This document shows, in pieces, positions 26,833 to 36,467 of a stretch of DNA of 64,000 nucleotides; within the stretch, counting starts at the first letter, position 1, and every line of letters begins with the position of its first letter. The notes beneath the pieces were generated by a model. It was not told the DNA's origin, ran no database searches, and saw only the letters and a list, made by a program, of their open reading frames with translations. The position numbers and the translations under genes were made by a program. This DNA is from Verrucomicrobium sp. BvORR034. Its GTDB lineage: Bacteria; Verrucomicrobiota; Verrucomicrobiia; Verrucomicrobiales; Verrucomicrobiaceae. The stretch lies in assembly GCF_000739635.1 (NCBI RefSeq), contig NZ_BATQ01000049.1, forward strand, positions 112,957-176,956, in the 5' to 3' direction.

Positions 26833-27807
26833 TTACTTCTCAGCAATGTCGCCGTTTTCCCCGTCTTCAGGTGCCTTGACCGCGAGGGACCAAACCACCC
26901 CGGTAAGCAGGACGACTGCGACGATGGAAAGACTGACGACATTCGGAAGGTGGAAGCCAAACGCGCTGCCGATGAGCTTGCCAGAGACGAAGATGAGCAA
27001 GACCATGACGGCCTTGTCCAGAGCCCAGAACAGGCCCTGAGCCGCTACGAGGAGGAAGTACAAGCTGCGCAGACCGGCGGCTGCCCAAAGACTGGAGGTG
27101 ATCATCAGGTAGGGATCGCGAACCACGGCCACGATTACCGGCATGGAATCGAAGGCGAAAATCACGTCACAAACTTCGATGCAGATCAGGCAAAGAAACA
27201 GAGGCGTGACGCCATGGTGGAAGAACTTGCCGCTCTCAATCGAAGGATTGGTGGAGGCAAACTTGCGGACCGCCAGCACAGACCAGTGGCTGGTGTAGTC
27301 CACTTCTTCATCATCCTCACCACTCTTCCACATCTTCCACACGGTCCAGAGAACCACGAGGGCGAAGAGAATCAGGATGTACGGGCTGACGTTCACAATC
27401 AGCGCGCCGAAGCCGAGGAAGACGAAGCGGAAAATGATCGCTCCCAAAATGCCCCAGTAAAGAATGCGGTGCTGGAAGTGCTGCCGGTTTTCCTGCGTCA
27501 GACCGAAGGACTTGAAGATCAGGTAAAAGGCAAAGAGGTTGTCCAGTGCAAGGGCCTTCTCAAGCACATAACCTGTGGCGTACAGACTGCCAGCCTCAGC
27601 GCCTCGGGAGTGCCAGATGTAATACCCAAAGCCCGCGGAACAGAGCACCCAGATGATGGACCACATGAGGGCGTTGCCCATCGTGATCTTGTGTCCGCTT
27701 TTGTGAGTCAGCAGGTCAACCAGAACCGCCAATACAAACGGTATGATGAAGACCAGGACGTCAATGAGGGTGATGGACGAGAATACCGATAAGGAGGTTT
27801 GCAACAT
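26833..27807 (-). CDS. terC: TerC family integral membrane protein
   Basis: The 324-residue protein has about nine hydrophobic segments and the two conserved acidic membrane motifs of the TerC/Alx family: EKALALDNLFAFYLIF near residue 85 and EVCDVIFAFDSMPVI near 205. TerC proteins are implicated in metal (for example manganese) export and co-occur with TerB/TerD. It is the first gene of the leftward operon, so the membrane component is expressed with the signalling proteins. The C-terminal tail (EDGENGDIAEK) is acidic. Confidence 0.9.
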   Translation of the reverse strand: MLQTSLSVFSSITLIDVLVFIIPFVLAVLVDLLTHKSGHKITMGNALMWSIIWVLCSAGFGYYIWHSRGAEAGSLYATGYVLEKALALDNLFAFYLIFKSFGLTQENRQHFQHRILYWGILGAIIFRFVFLGFGALIVNVSPYILILFALVVLWTVWKMWKSGEDDEEVDYTSHWSVLAVRKFASTNPSIESGKFFHHGVTPLFLCLICIEVCDVIFAFDSMPVIVAVVRDPYLMITSSLWAAAGLRSLYFLLVAAQGLFWALDKAVMVLLIFVSGKLIGSAFGFHLPNVVSLSIVAVVLLTGVVWSLAVKAPEDGENGDIAEK

Positions 27808-28285
27808 GGTAACAGAGGGGGGCAGTTGTTCCAGCGTTTCGCCGATTCCCTAGACATGCGTCTGGGAAGTCGCGCAAGGAGAAAGTCTGTCGCGGAATGA
27901 TGGTCAGATGTTTGCTTAGTCGGCTCCTGCTGGCTGGGATTTAGGGAAGCATTCGAGCACAGCAGGATACGGGAAATGAAGGGAAAAGTGTTTACAATGT
28001 AGATGCGGGCGTTGTGGGAACTACAGAGAGCGGTGCATCGGGAAAAGGTGGGTAAAATCTAGGGAATCCGGTGTGATGTGTAAAATAAACTACTATTGCG
28101 ACTGATGGGTTTCCCTATTGATGATTCAAAATCAACTTCTTAGCATGATATTATAGCAATTCGACCCGCGCTTTGGGGCGCGCAGTTCCGTTTCCGTCGA
28201 GACGAGCCATGGAGTTAACACCCACCTATGGAACACGCGCTTTAGGATGCGATGTAGGTACAGGGTACATGCGTAATATTTCGCC
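27808..28285. other. Divergent intergenic region between terC and the Verru_Chthon cassette
   Basis: This 478-bp AT-richer stretch must hold the promoters of terC (leftward) and of cassette gene A (rightward). A TTGAT / ATCAA inverted repeat lies near 28119-28136, and a GCGC-rich short hairpin near 28170-28183. I could not assign a confident -35/-10 pair, and no gene is visible. Confidence 0.5.
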
Positions 28286-31200
28286 ATGAAACTTAAACCT
28301 GCTTTGTCCATCATCAGTCGCCGTGCTGGCATCGCGCTTGTCCTCGTTCTGGGCTCGGTCGCGCTGGTTTCCATGCTGGTGGTAGCCTTCCTCACTCTGG
28401 CCAGGACTGAGCAGCGGGCAGCCGCCGCTTTCTCTGATACGGCGGATGCGCGGAACCTCTCCGAGATGCCGCTGAACCTCGCCATCGCTCAGATTCGCCG
28501 GGCCACGGAGCAGAACGGGGTGACGCAGACCTGGGCCTCCCAGCCAGGTATGATTCGAGTGTATGGCACGGAAAAGGATGCCACCACGAGCAACACCCGC
28601 TCCAAGATGGTAGCCATGTACAAGCTGTACAGCGACGACCGCATGGTGGTGATGAAGGAAGGGGTGACCTCCACCACCGGAGGCCTGACCACCACAGAAG
28701 TGACCACGGCTCTGAATACCGACGAGTCCGATCTGGCAAACTGGCAAAAGGTGCCGGGCATGTATGTGGACTTGAATGAACCGGCCCCTGTGGTGCTGGC
28801 TGACAGTCAAAAAGTCGGTATCCAGTTTCCCATCGCGGATCCCCGGGCCGTGTTTCCCCGTGCGGGCGGACTGGCGGTGGAGGGATTCAACTTCCGTGGC
28901 AACACGAAGGCCACTGTGCCGCTGGCCGGCGCTGTCGTGCCGGGAACGTTGATGCCGGCGGATGAGAACAATCTGGAGGCGCGACTGCCCATGCCGGTGC
29001 GCTGGCTCTATCAACTGGCAGATGGCAGGCTGGTGGCCCCCTCTGGTGGCACGGCAGAAACTGGTGTGGAGTTTCCTGAAGCAGACCGGCCCACTGAAGC
29101 CAATCCCATCGTGGGACGGCTGGCGTTCTGGACGGATGACGACTCCACCAAGATCAACGTCAATACCGCGACCGAAGGAACCGCCTGGGACATGCCCCGG
29201 GCGTACACTGACTCCGACGCGAAGTATGCGAGGAAACAACCTGCACAGAACGAATTCTCCCGCTATCCTGGCCACCCCGCACAGACGTCACTGAGCCCCG
29301 TGTTCCAGGCCTTTGGTGAGCCCTGGAAGATGGACTTCGGCATGACGGATGCCGAGGTGTCAGCAAGGGTGCAGCGATATCACGCCATCAGCCCCCGCAT
29401 TCCCTGGGGTGGCAGCATGGGCGGGACGGTGGCCCCCACGGCTACCATCCCGCTGGTGGACAGCACGGGGGCGCCCGTCAAGGACGACCGGCTCTATGCA
29501 ACGCTGGATGAACTGGTGTATGACCGTAACCGGGCTGCGCAGAACCCTGCTCTCACCTGGCGGGACATCGAGATTGGTCGTTTCTTCCTCACGGCGCACA
29601 GCCGGGCGCCGGAGCTGAACCTTTTCAACAAGCCGCGCATTCTGTTGTGGCCCACTTCAGTGAATGCCGCGCATCGCAATGCGATGGACAAGCTGCTGCT
29701 CTTTCTGGGTACGGGCGGTGGCCGCACCTGGTACCTCCAGCGGGCTGCGAACTTTACCAACAAAGACAATCCCGGATCCAGCCAGGATCCCAAAGGCGAC
29801 CTCAAGATCGGGGAGGACTCGTTCGGCAACAAGCCGCTGGTCACCGCGCCGGGCCGCAACGCGGACATGTACGAGGCCTACCTCAAGGCGCTTACCGGAA
29901 ACAACTCGCCCACCTCAGAGGGAGGCGCGGTGAAGGCGTATGAGGTGCCCGGGTTTGGAGGCAACTTCAAAACCAAGTACACCCCGGTGCGCCGCGACCA
30001 GATCCTGACGGAGATGTTCGACTTTCTGCGCTGGTCGGTGAACAGCTACAGCACGGGGGTGGACCCGAAGTACACGTATCTGCCGCAGCGTGGCGGTGGG
30101 AATATTGGAGAATCCACAGCCGTACCCCTGATTCCAGGAATCAAGAATGACGTCCCTTCTACGGTCACCAAGTCCACCAAGGGATTTGGACGCTTTCCCA
30201 CGATCACCGAGGTCGCGATTGTCTTTGTTGCAGCAGAAAATACCGGCGAGACCCTGCCGGATGGTTTCCTGAAGACGAAACAGATGCGTGCCTTCATCGT
30301 GCTGGAGCCCTTCTCACCAACAGTAGGCATGCCGAGCTGGTCCGCGAATGTCCGCTACAAGATCACTGGTCTGGATAACTTCAAGGCGGACGGTACGGGC
30401 ATGGGTTTTCCCTCCTCTGGAGTTAACCGGGCCAGTACGCCCAACGGCTGGGTGGACGGGGGGCACAGCACGGCTTTTACGGGCCTGGGTGCCCAGTTTG
30501 TAAATGCCGACCTCGGAGGGAGCGGAGATGTGGATGCGGCAGGCAGCAACAAGATCCTGGATCGCAGTGATGAGAAGAAGGGGTTCCCGTTTTACAGCGA
30601 ACTTGTGGATGTGACGGGCAAGGACAAGTTCCTCTTCAGCGGTGGCGACATCCAAGTGGAGGTGCAGACCGGATTTGGCGCGCAGGCCAGCGCCCGGATC
30701 GTGCAGCGGCTGACGCTGAACTTCCCACCCGCCACTTTGCAGGTGCCCAAGATGAAGCCCGGTGATGCCACCACCAAAGGGCTGACAGACATCACCAAGC
30801 GGTTTTTCAAGAAAGTGGATGGAGGGCTCTTCAACTGCCTGATCGTGGAGGGTGATGTAACCCGCAGTGTGGAGATCAACGCTGCGGCTGCGAGTCCTAC
30901 GAAGGGCGATCTGCGCCTGCTGGCCGCCACAGAGCAGGTGCCTGCCACCTGGTTCACCACCCATCCGAAATACGCTGACACCAATGTGCGGGCCTTGCAT
31001 TTTCTACGCCAGGGAAGTCAGACTCACACTGGGCAGATCGGGTTCTATGGCACTGATGACACGATCGGCAAGGGAAACGGAACCAATCGTCCATCTACAC
31101 AAAACACCGCCGGAGTGTTGGTGAAGGGCATGACCTACTTCCGCGACTGCCCACCGGCAGTAACCCGTGGACTGGCGGGCGCTTTCAATGCAGATAATCG

Positions 31201-32380
31201 TCCTGGGGATTGGGACAACGGAACCGGGCGGATCGAGGATGGGCCGTACATCAACAAGGCAGACGAGGGCAATGCCTCCACCAACAACCAGGCCAACGAC
31301 ACGGACCTGGGCTACTTCTCACGCGGCTCTTTTAACGTGGAGAGCGGACCTACTTATAGTCCGAACCGCCAGATTGCCTCCGCAGTAGCCTTCGGGTCCC
31401 TGCCTTCGGGCATATTTGGCTCGAACCCATCAGAGCTCATAGCGGCGGAGGCACCGCGGCCGTGGCAGACGCTCTTGTTTTGTCCCAATCCGGCCTCTCG
31501 CTCGACGGTGGCACTGAACGAGCCAGTGGCGGCGGATCATGAGGGTTTCAAGGGACCTCGAGATCACCTCTGGCTGGACCTGTGGTGGATGCCAGTGGTG
31601 GAGCCTTACGCCATCAGTGAGGCCTTCTCCACGGCGGGCAAGATCAACATGAACTATGAGATGCAGCCCTTCCGCCACATCCGGCGGACCACGGGGTTGC
31701 ATGCGGCGCTCAAGTCCACCGTACTCACGGCCATCACCCCGTTGTCTGCTGGCGGGACCACCTCTGCCGGTCTGGGCAACGGCAGTGGCAACAACTACAA
31801 AGAAGGCACCCGTCACAAGTATGAACTCCGTTATGCGGTGAACACCGACGCCACGCTGGAAGGCTTTGAGAACCGCTTCACCAAGGGGGATGTGTTCCGA
31901 TCCGCATCTGAGATCTGTGAGATCTTTCTGGTGCCGCGCCGTTTTCCTGGAGCCAGCTACAATACCGATGCCAAGGCACCTCCCACGAAGTATGCGGACA
32001 TGGTGGAGTGGTGGAATGGGGCGGGCGGACTGGAGTCCCCCAGCAGCGGCACGCCCAATGGCTTTGAACTTACCGGGGACAACTCCCGTGAAGCTCCCTA
32101 CGGCCAGCTCTACCCACGGCTCACCACGAAGTCCAACACCTTCACCGTGCACTACCGGGTGCAGATGCTGAAGAAGTCCCGCTCCTCAGACCCGAGCCGG
32201 TGGGTGGAGGCAAAGGATGCTGTGCTCTCGAACCATCGCGGCTCGGCCACCCTGGAACGCTACATGGACCCCAATGACCAGGAACTGAAGGCGGTGATGG
32301 TGGGCGGGAGTGATTTCTTCCGCAGCTGGGACCAGCACTACCGCTTCCGCGTGGTGGAACGCAAGCAGTTCGCTCCTTGA
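28286..32380 (+). CDS. Verru_Chthon cassette protein A
   Basis: The 1364-residue protein starts with a short basic stretch and one hydrophobic helix (GIALVLVLGSVALVSMLVVAF, residues ~15-36) followed by TLARTEQRAAAAFSD. That N-terminus resembles minor pseudopilins of the GspK/PilX type. The very long remainder is a predicted extracytoplasmic, beta-rich and Gly/Asn-rich domain without recognisable catalytic residues. Size, start and position identify it as protein A of the Verru_Chthon cassette, a four-gene unit described from Verrucomicrobium and Chthoniobacter genomes. It is followed by B, C and D in fixed order. The function of the cassette is not known; pilus/secretion-like assembly is inferred from the prepilin features. 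Confidence 0.85.
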   Translation: MKLKPALSIISRRAGIALVLVLGSVALVSMLVVAFLTLARTEQRAAAAFSDTADARNLSEMPLNLAIAQIRRATEQNGVTQTWASQPGMIRVYGTEKDATTSNTRSKMVAMYKLYSDDRMVVMKEGVTSTTGGLTTTEVTTALNTDESDLANWQKVPGMYVDLNEPAPVVLADSQKVGIQFPIADPRAVFPRAGGLAVEGFNFRGNTKATVPLAGAVVPGTLMPADENNLEARLPMPVRWLYQLADGRLVAPSGGTAETGVEFPEADRPTEANPIVGRLAFWTDDDSTKINVNTATEGTAWDMPRAYTDSDAKYARKQPAQNEFSRYPGHPAQTSLSPVFQAFGEPWKMDFGMTDAEVSARVQRYHAISPRIPWGGSMGGTVAPTATIPLVDSTGAPVKDDRLYATLDELVYDRNRAAQNPALTWRDIEIGRFFLTAHSRAPELNLFNKPRILLWPTSVNAAHRNAMDKLLLFLGTGGGRTWYLQRAANFTNKDNPGSSQDPKGDLKIGEDSFGNKPLVTAPGRNADMYEAYLKALTGNNSPTSEGGAVKAYEVPGFGGNFKTKYTPVRRDQILTEMFDFLRWSVNSYSTGVDPKYTYLPQRGGGNIGESTAVPLIPGIKNDVPSTVTKSTKGFGRFPTITEVAIVFVAAENTGETLPDGFLKTKQMRAFIVLEPFSPTVGMPSWSANVRYKITGLDNFKADGTGMGFPSSGVNRASTPNGWVDGGHSTAFTGLGAQFVNADLGGSGDVDAAGSNKILDRSDEKKGFPFYSELVDVTGKDKFLFSGGDIQVEVQTGFGAQASARIVQRLTLNFPPATLQVPKMKPGDATTKGLTDITKRFFKKVDGGLFNCLIVEGDVTRSVEINAAAASPTKGDLRLLAATEQVPATWFTTHPKYADTNVRALHFLRQGSQTHTGQIGFYGTDDTIGKGNGTNRPSTQNTAGVLVKGMTYFRDCPPAVTRGLAGAFNADNRPGDWDNGTGRIEDGPYINKADEGNASTNNQANDTDLGYFSRGSFNVESGPTYSPNRQIASAVAFGSLPSGIFGSNPSELIAAEAPRPWQTLLFCPNPASRSTVALNEPVAADHEGFKGPRDHLWLDLWWMPVVEPYAISEAFSTAGKINMNYEMQPFRHIRRTTGLHAALKSTVLTAITPLSAGGTTSAGLGNGSGNNYKEGTRHKYELRYAVNTDATLEGFENRFTKGDVFRSASEICEIFLVPRRFPGASYNTDAKAPPTKYADMVEWWNGAGGLESPSSGTPNGFELTGDNSREAPYGQLYPRLTTKSNTFTVHYRVQMLKKSRSSDPSRWVEAKDAVLSNHRGSATLERYMDPNDQELKAVMVGGSDFFRSWDQHYRFRVVERKQFAP

Positions 32381-32417
32381 ACCGGATCTCCTCCCCAACC
32401 CAAAAAAGCCGCTCCTC

Positions 32418-32948
32418 ATGAAAACATCCCTTCCTCACTTCGGACGTCTCCGCCGGCAGGCGGGCTTCACGCTGGCAGAAGTGGCCATCTCTGTGGGCAT
32501 CGCCACCATCTGCCTCCTCACGCTGCTCGGACTGGTGCCGTTTGGCCTGGACACGTTGCGCAGTTCCGCGAACCGCCAGGCGGAGGCCCGCATGATCCAG
32601 GCCATCGTGTCTGACTACCAGACGGCCACCTGGATCAAGCAAGATGGTGGAGGGGCAAGATCGGTCATCCTGGCGGACAAGACCTTCTACTTTGACCAGA
32701 CGGGAACGCCGGTGGTGAGCGTCACCGATCCCGCGCGCATGTACGCGGTGCAGGCCACGGTGGACAAGACGGAACCCAAGCTCACGGGAGACGCGCTGAC
32801 CAATCCCTACCTGCGCCGCCTTAATCTTCGGTTCACCGGTGATCGTGATCCTGACAAGGCGTTCGCGGAGGGCTCGGGGCGCTATACGGAGCGGCCCACC
32901 TGGGTGGTGAATGTGGAGCAGACCGGCCCCATGACGAAGACGAAGTGA
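32418..32948 (+). CDS. Verru_Chthon cassette protein B (prepilin-like)
   Basis: ATG 32418 is chosen because it yields a proper prepilin leader (MKTSLPHFGRLRRQAG, then FTLAEVAISVG). The prepilin peptidase would cut after G16, leaving F17 with E21 at +5. The 176-residue product has one hydrophobic helix and a short C-terminal domain (VTDPARMYAVQATVDKTEPK). It starts 37 bp after cassette protein A. It is likely processed by PilD and assembled with the other minor pseudopilins. Confidence 0.85.
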   Translation: MKTSLPHFGRLRRQAGFTLAEVAISVGIATICLLTLLGLVPFGLDTLRSSANRQAEARMIQAIVSDYQTATWIKQDGGGARSVILADKTFYFDQTGTPVVSVTDPARMYAVQATVDKTEPKLTGDALTNPYLRRLNLRFTGDRDPDKAFAEGSGRYTERPTWVVNVEQTGPMTKTK

Positions 32949-32985
32949 TGGCAACGAGCTTGCGAAAACCCTGAATGGCAAGTCC

Positions 32986-34107
32986 ATGAGAAATTTCCTG
33001 AAACCATTGCGACGCGGCTTTACGCTGGTGGAGCTGCTGCTTTCCATGAGCGTGCTGGCCATCATCATGGTGCTGATGGCGGATGTGGTGGTGCGTACCC
33101 AGAACACCATGAGCCAGGCCACGGCGCATGTTGGGGAGTTTCAGGAGGCACGCGCTGCTCTCGATGCGGTGAGCAGCTCCCTCTCCCAGGCGGTGATGGA
33201 TGCGAGCTGGAGCTACAAGCGGAATGCCAGCGGTGCCGCCACCGGGTACGAGCGGGTGTCGGATCATCACTTCATCCTTGGTCCGGCCAGTGATCTGGTG
33301 GGGACAGGTGCCGAGACGGGACAGGCGATGTTCTTCCAGGCGCCGCTGGGTTTTGCGGGTTCGTTTACAGATGGTCCTGGAGCGGGTGCCCCTGCCGTGG
33401 CAGGTACGGAACGCTTGCACACCCTGGTGAACGCCTGGGGCTTCTACGTGAAATATGATACGGACCTCGTGAACCGTCCTGGCTTCCTGAAGGATGAGAC
33501 GGCCAAGAAACTCTACCCGGAGCGCAAGCGCTTCCGTCTCATGCAGTACTCCCAGCCCGCTGAGAAGAGCATTCTCTACAGCAAGACCTTTGCCCTGAAC
33601 CGCAAGACAGCCAAGGCACAGGCACTGCAATGGTACCAGACGGACCTGGTGGCCAACTCCCGGCCGGTGGCCGAAAATATCCTGGCCATGGTGCTGGTCC
33701 CTTATTCCGCGAATGTCACGGTGACCAACAGCGGGGAAGGTTACTCTGACGTGAAGGTGGAGCCTGATCCCCTGTACGCGTATGACAGTCGTGACTTCCA
33801 GTGGAATGGCAGCAATGCGATCAGCAGCTCCCGGCGGCATCAACTGCCCCCCAAGGTCATGGTGACGCTCTTCGCCTCGGAGGAGAAGTCGTACGACAAG
33901 TATGTGGCAAACTCTGGCGATGATGAAGACGCTGCCGCTCAGAAGGTTCGCGATGTCTTCAAGGGGCGATTCACCAAATACAGCGACTACGAGAAGGACA
34001 TGACTGAGGTTGAGAAGGCGCTGGGTGCCCTGGGGCTGCACTTCAAGGCTCTGAACGCAACGGTCACCCTGCGCAGCGGCAAGTGGATCACGGAGGTTAC
34101 GCCATGA
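32986..34107 (+). CDS. Verru_Chthon cassette protein C (prepilin-like)
   Basis: The 373-residue protein has a prepilin N-terminus MRNFLKPLRRG-FTLVELLLS with cleavage after G11 and E16 at +5. A larger C-terminal domain follows, resembling GspJ-type minor pseudopilins (ARAALDAVSSSLSQAVMDA, LAMVLVPYSANVTVTNSGEG). It overlaps cassette protein D by 4 bp (ATGA). Its size and position fit protein C of the cassette. Confidence 0.85.
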   Translation: MRNFLKPLRRGFTLVELLLSMSVLAIIMVLMADVVVRTQNTMSQATAHVGEFQEARAALDAVSSSLSQAVMDASWSYKRNASGAATGYERVSDHHFILGPASDLVGTGAETGQAMFFQAPLGFAGSFTDGPGAGAPAVAGTERLHTLVNAWGFYVKYDTDLVNRPGFLKDETAKKLYPERKRFRLMQYSQPAEKSILYSKTFALNRKTAKAQALQWYQTDLVANSRPVAENILAMVLVPYSANVTVTNSGEGYSDVKVEPDPLYAYDSRDFQWNGSNAISSSRRHQLPPKVMVTLFASEEKSYDKYVANSGDDEDAAAQKVRDVFKGRFTKYSDYEKDMTEVEKALGALGLHFKALNATVTLRSGKWITEVTP

Positions 34108-34736
34108 ACGAGAGACATTTGTTGCATCGAACCAGGCTTCACCAGCAGGCATTCACCCTGGTGGAGCTGTTGGTGGTGATTGCGGTCATGGCGCTGCTCA
34201 TGGCCATGGCGGGCTTGACCGTGCCCGCCTCCATGGCGACCCAGCAACTGGGCGGCATGGCCAGGCAGCTGGCGGCGGACCTGGAGCATGCGGTGCTGCT
34301 CGCGCAAAAGGAGAGCGTACCGGTGGAGGTAAGGTTCTACCGGTATCAGGAGAAAGAAGGGCTGGGTGGGGAGGAGTACCGTGGCTATCAGATTGCCAAG
34401 ATCACGGGATGGGCTTCTGATGGGAAACCCAAGCTGCACTTTACGACTGAGGCGCAGAAGCTGACGGGTGGGGTGATCATGATGCGTGATCCCCAGTACA
34501 GCACGCTGTTGAGCAAGACGCCCGTGAAGAGCGGGCCGGATGATGCAGACCTGGGCATGGTGTATGAGTACGTGTCCTACCTGATCCGGCCGGATGGTCG
34601 CACCAACCTGCCGCGTGATGCCAAGACGGTGTTCACTCTGGTGCGTGAGATGCCGGAAGGTTCGCCCAAGGATCTCCCGGCAGACTATCGGTCTGTCGTG
34701 CTGGATCCGGTCACCGGTTCGGTGGTGCTCTATTAG
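34104..34736 (+). CDS. Verru_Chthon cassette protein D (prepilin-like)
   Basis: The start ATG 34104 overlaps the stop of protein C. The 210-residue product has MNERHLLHRTRLHQQA-FTLVELLVV: the residue before the cut is Ala16 instead of the usual Gly, with E21 at +5. This substitution is tolerated by some prepilin peptidases but is uncommon. A GspH/FimT-like domain follows (LAADLEHAVLLAQKESVPVEV, SVVLDPVTGSVVLY). It ends 13 bp from the convergent SHD1-beta-lactamase gene. Confidence 0.85.
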   Translation: MNERHLLHRTRLHQQAFTLVELLVVIAVMALLMAMAGLTVPASMATQQLGGMARQLAADLEHAVLLAQKESVPVEVRFYRYQEKEGLGGEEYRGYQIAKITGWASDGKPKLHFTTEAQKLTGGVIMMRDPQYSTLLSKTPVKSGPDDADLGMVYEYVSYLIRPDGRTNLPRDAKTVFTLVREMPEGSPKDLPADYRSVVLDPVTGSVVLY

Positions 34737-34749
34737 GGTGGCCCTTCTT

Positions 34750-36108
34750 TTACTTGAGGCTGGTGAGCGCCAGGGCGGTGTTGATGGCGCTGCGCAGTTC
34801 CTCGTTCCATTCGCTCTTGGCGTTGTCCCGGCGATTGGCGATGGCGGTGTAGCAGACACCGTCTGCGCGCTGGGCACAGATGGCGGTCACGCCAGGGAGG
34901 CTGCCGCTGAAGGTGTAGGCGAGTCGCCGCTGATCACGCACTTCACCGCTGATCCAGTAGTGCTCCAGAAACCGGCAGTAGTCAGCCGCAGTGCAGGCGA
35001 GAGCCCCCGCGCCATCTCGTGCCTCCACATGGAAGTCCAGTGGGACCTGCTTTTGCGGATACTCAGGATGGTAGCAGTACCAGACCTCTCCCGGCTGCCG
35101 GTCCCTGGCATCCGAGGCGCTGAGGCTGAAGGAATGTGCTTTTGACTTCCCGGCTACGGTGGTCTGGAGGTAGTCCACCAGCGTCTGCTGGCTCAGTTTC
35201 TCAATGACTCGGGCGAGCAGGATGTAGCCGTAGTTGCTGTAGGCAGAGCGCTCACCGGGCTCGAAATCCAGCGGCAGCGTCAGGCCGTAGCGGACCACGT
35301 GCATGGGCTCGGTCTCCTCGGTCTTGATGTGAAACATCGCCTCGATCATGTCCCCGCGGCTGGTGAGATCCCCGGATTTGTCCCGATCCCAGCCACCTTT
35401 GTGCTCCAGCAGTTGTTGGATCGTAATCTTCTTCCACCGCTCGTCGCCTCCCTTGGCCTCGTTCAGTTTTTCCAGCTCCAGCACGGTGAAAACCCGATCC
35501 TCCATCTTCAGCTTGCCGTCGTTTACCAGCGTGTGAATGGCGGCGCTAATCACTGGCTTCGTCAGAGAGGCGATCCTCATTTTGGTCCCAAGCTGCAACG
35601 GGATCTTGAGTTTGGCGTCGGACCATCCATAAGCAAAATCGTGCAGGACTTTGCCCTCTTTGGTGATCGCAAAGGTGAGGGCTCCGATGCCCTTCTCGGC
35701 CATGAATTTCTTGATGGCCTCGTCCAATGGGGCGAGGTCCTGGTTCACAGTCCCCGTGCTGGGGATCGCGTCTGCCCCGGAGATGTTGATCGCTTCGAAT
35801 CGGTCCGCTTTGGCCCTGGGCTCTTTTTCAGCCGGAGGAGCGCCAACCGGTTGCGGCAGGGAGGATTTATTTTGTCGCACGAACGCCTGATCCTCGGCAG
35901 TCAGGCGGTCCAGCGGCAAGGTGAAACGCTGGCCGCTGCGGACGGCAATGGTGACCGAACTGTCGTCCGCAGAGACCATCTCCGCTTCGATCTTCCGACC
36001 CGAGGCGGCTTCCGTCCAGCTACGGGCTTGGGCCAATGAGGTCAGAGCGGCGGCCACGGCGAGAACCGCGAGAGTGATCAAGGCCTGGCCGGGGGAGTTC
36101 CGATGCAT
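34750..36108 (-). CDS. Secreted SHD1-like domain / beta-lactamase-class serine hydrolase fusion
   Basis: ATG 36108 gives a signal peptide (MHRNSPGQALITLAVLAVAA). The 452-residue product has two parts. Residues ~30-90 are an SLA1-homology-1-like domain (ARSWTEAASGRKIEAEMV, LDRLTAEDQAFVRQN), common as an extracellular module in Planctomycetes/Verrucomicrobia. Residues ~120-450 are a class C beta-lactamase/transpeptidase-like serine hydrolase with S-x-x-K (RIASLTKP) and Y-x-N (YSNYGY). Such proteins may be esterases, peptidases or beta-lactamases; here none is proven. It is secreted. The SHD1-like module may mediate binding. Confidence 0.82.
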   Translation of the reverse strand: MHRNSPGQALITLAVLAVAAALTSLAQARSWTEAASGRKIEAEMVSADDSSVTIAVRSGQRFTLPLDRLTAEDQAFVRQNKSSLPQPVGAPPAEKEPRAKADRFEAINISGADAIPSTGTVNQDLAPLDEAIKKFMAEKGIGALTFAITKEGKVLHDFAYGWSDAKLKIPLQLGTKMRIASLTKPVISAAIHTLVNDGKLKMEDRVFTVLELEKLNEAKGGDERWKKITIQQLLEHKGGWDRDKSGDLTSRGDMIEAMFHIKTEETEPMHVVRYGLTLPLDFEPGERSAYSNYGYILLARVIEKLSQQTLVDYLQTTVAGKSKAHSFSLSASDARDRQPGEVWYCYHPEYPQKQVPLDFHVEARDGAGALACTAADYCRFLEHYWISGEVRDQRRLAYTFSGSLPGVTAICAQRADGVCYTAIANRRDNAKSEWNEELRSAINTALALTSLK

Positions 36109-36194
36109 GGGGCGGATTCTCGTCCAGCAAAGGGCCGCAGGCAAGCGGGCGAGGGGCGTGGCATTGTGCTGCGAATGCTTCCCGGGGCTGGCTG

Positions 36195-36455
36195 CTATTT
36201 CGGAGGCGTGCGCCCATCGCCGAAGTATTTCTCACTGCGGTATCGCAGCCAGACGCGGAGCTCCTGTGGGATCTTCTCCTTCTCCACATCCGTCAAGGTC
36301 TCGTAGAGAGCCAGGGCCTTGGTGCGCTCGCCCCGACAGGCGGCATTGCGATGGGCATCCCACAGGCTCCGGGCGGCACGGATACGACGGGAGACCTCCT
36401 TGATCAGGTCAGCTCCCGTCAACGGTTTGTCAGAGGGTTTCTTTTTGGCAGGCAA
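36195..36455 (-). CDS. Small basic hypothetical protein
   Basis: The 86-residue protein is highly charged (LTGADLIKEVSRRIRAARSL, VEKEKIPQELRVWLRYRSEK) and appears helical. The start codon is TTG at 36455, so the exact start is uncertain. It sits 12 bp downstream of the dienelactone hydrolase gene and may be co-transcribed with it. No family recognised. Confidence 0.55.
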   Translation of the reverse strand: MPAKKKPSDKPLTGADLIKEVSRRIRAARSLWDAHRNAACRGERTKALALYETLTDVEKEKIPQELRVWLRYRSEKYFGDGRTPPK

Positions 36456-36467
36456 GGGGAGAGGGGG

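Noticed and set aside
26758..27792. 344-residue plus-strand frame opposite terC
   Set aside because: Shadow of a clear TerC protein with membrane helices.
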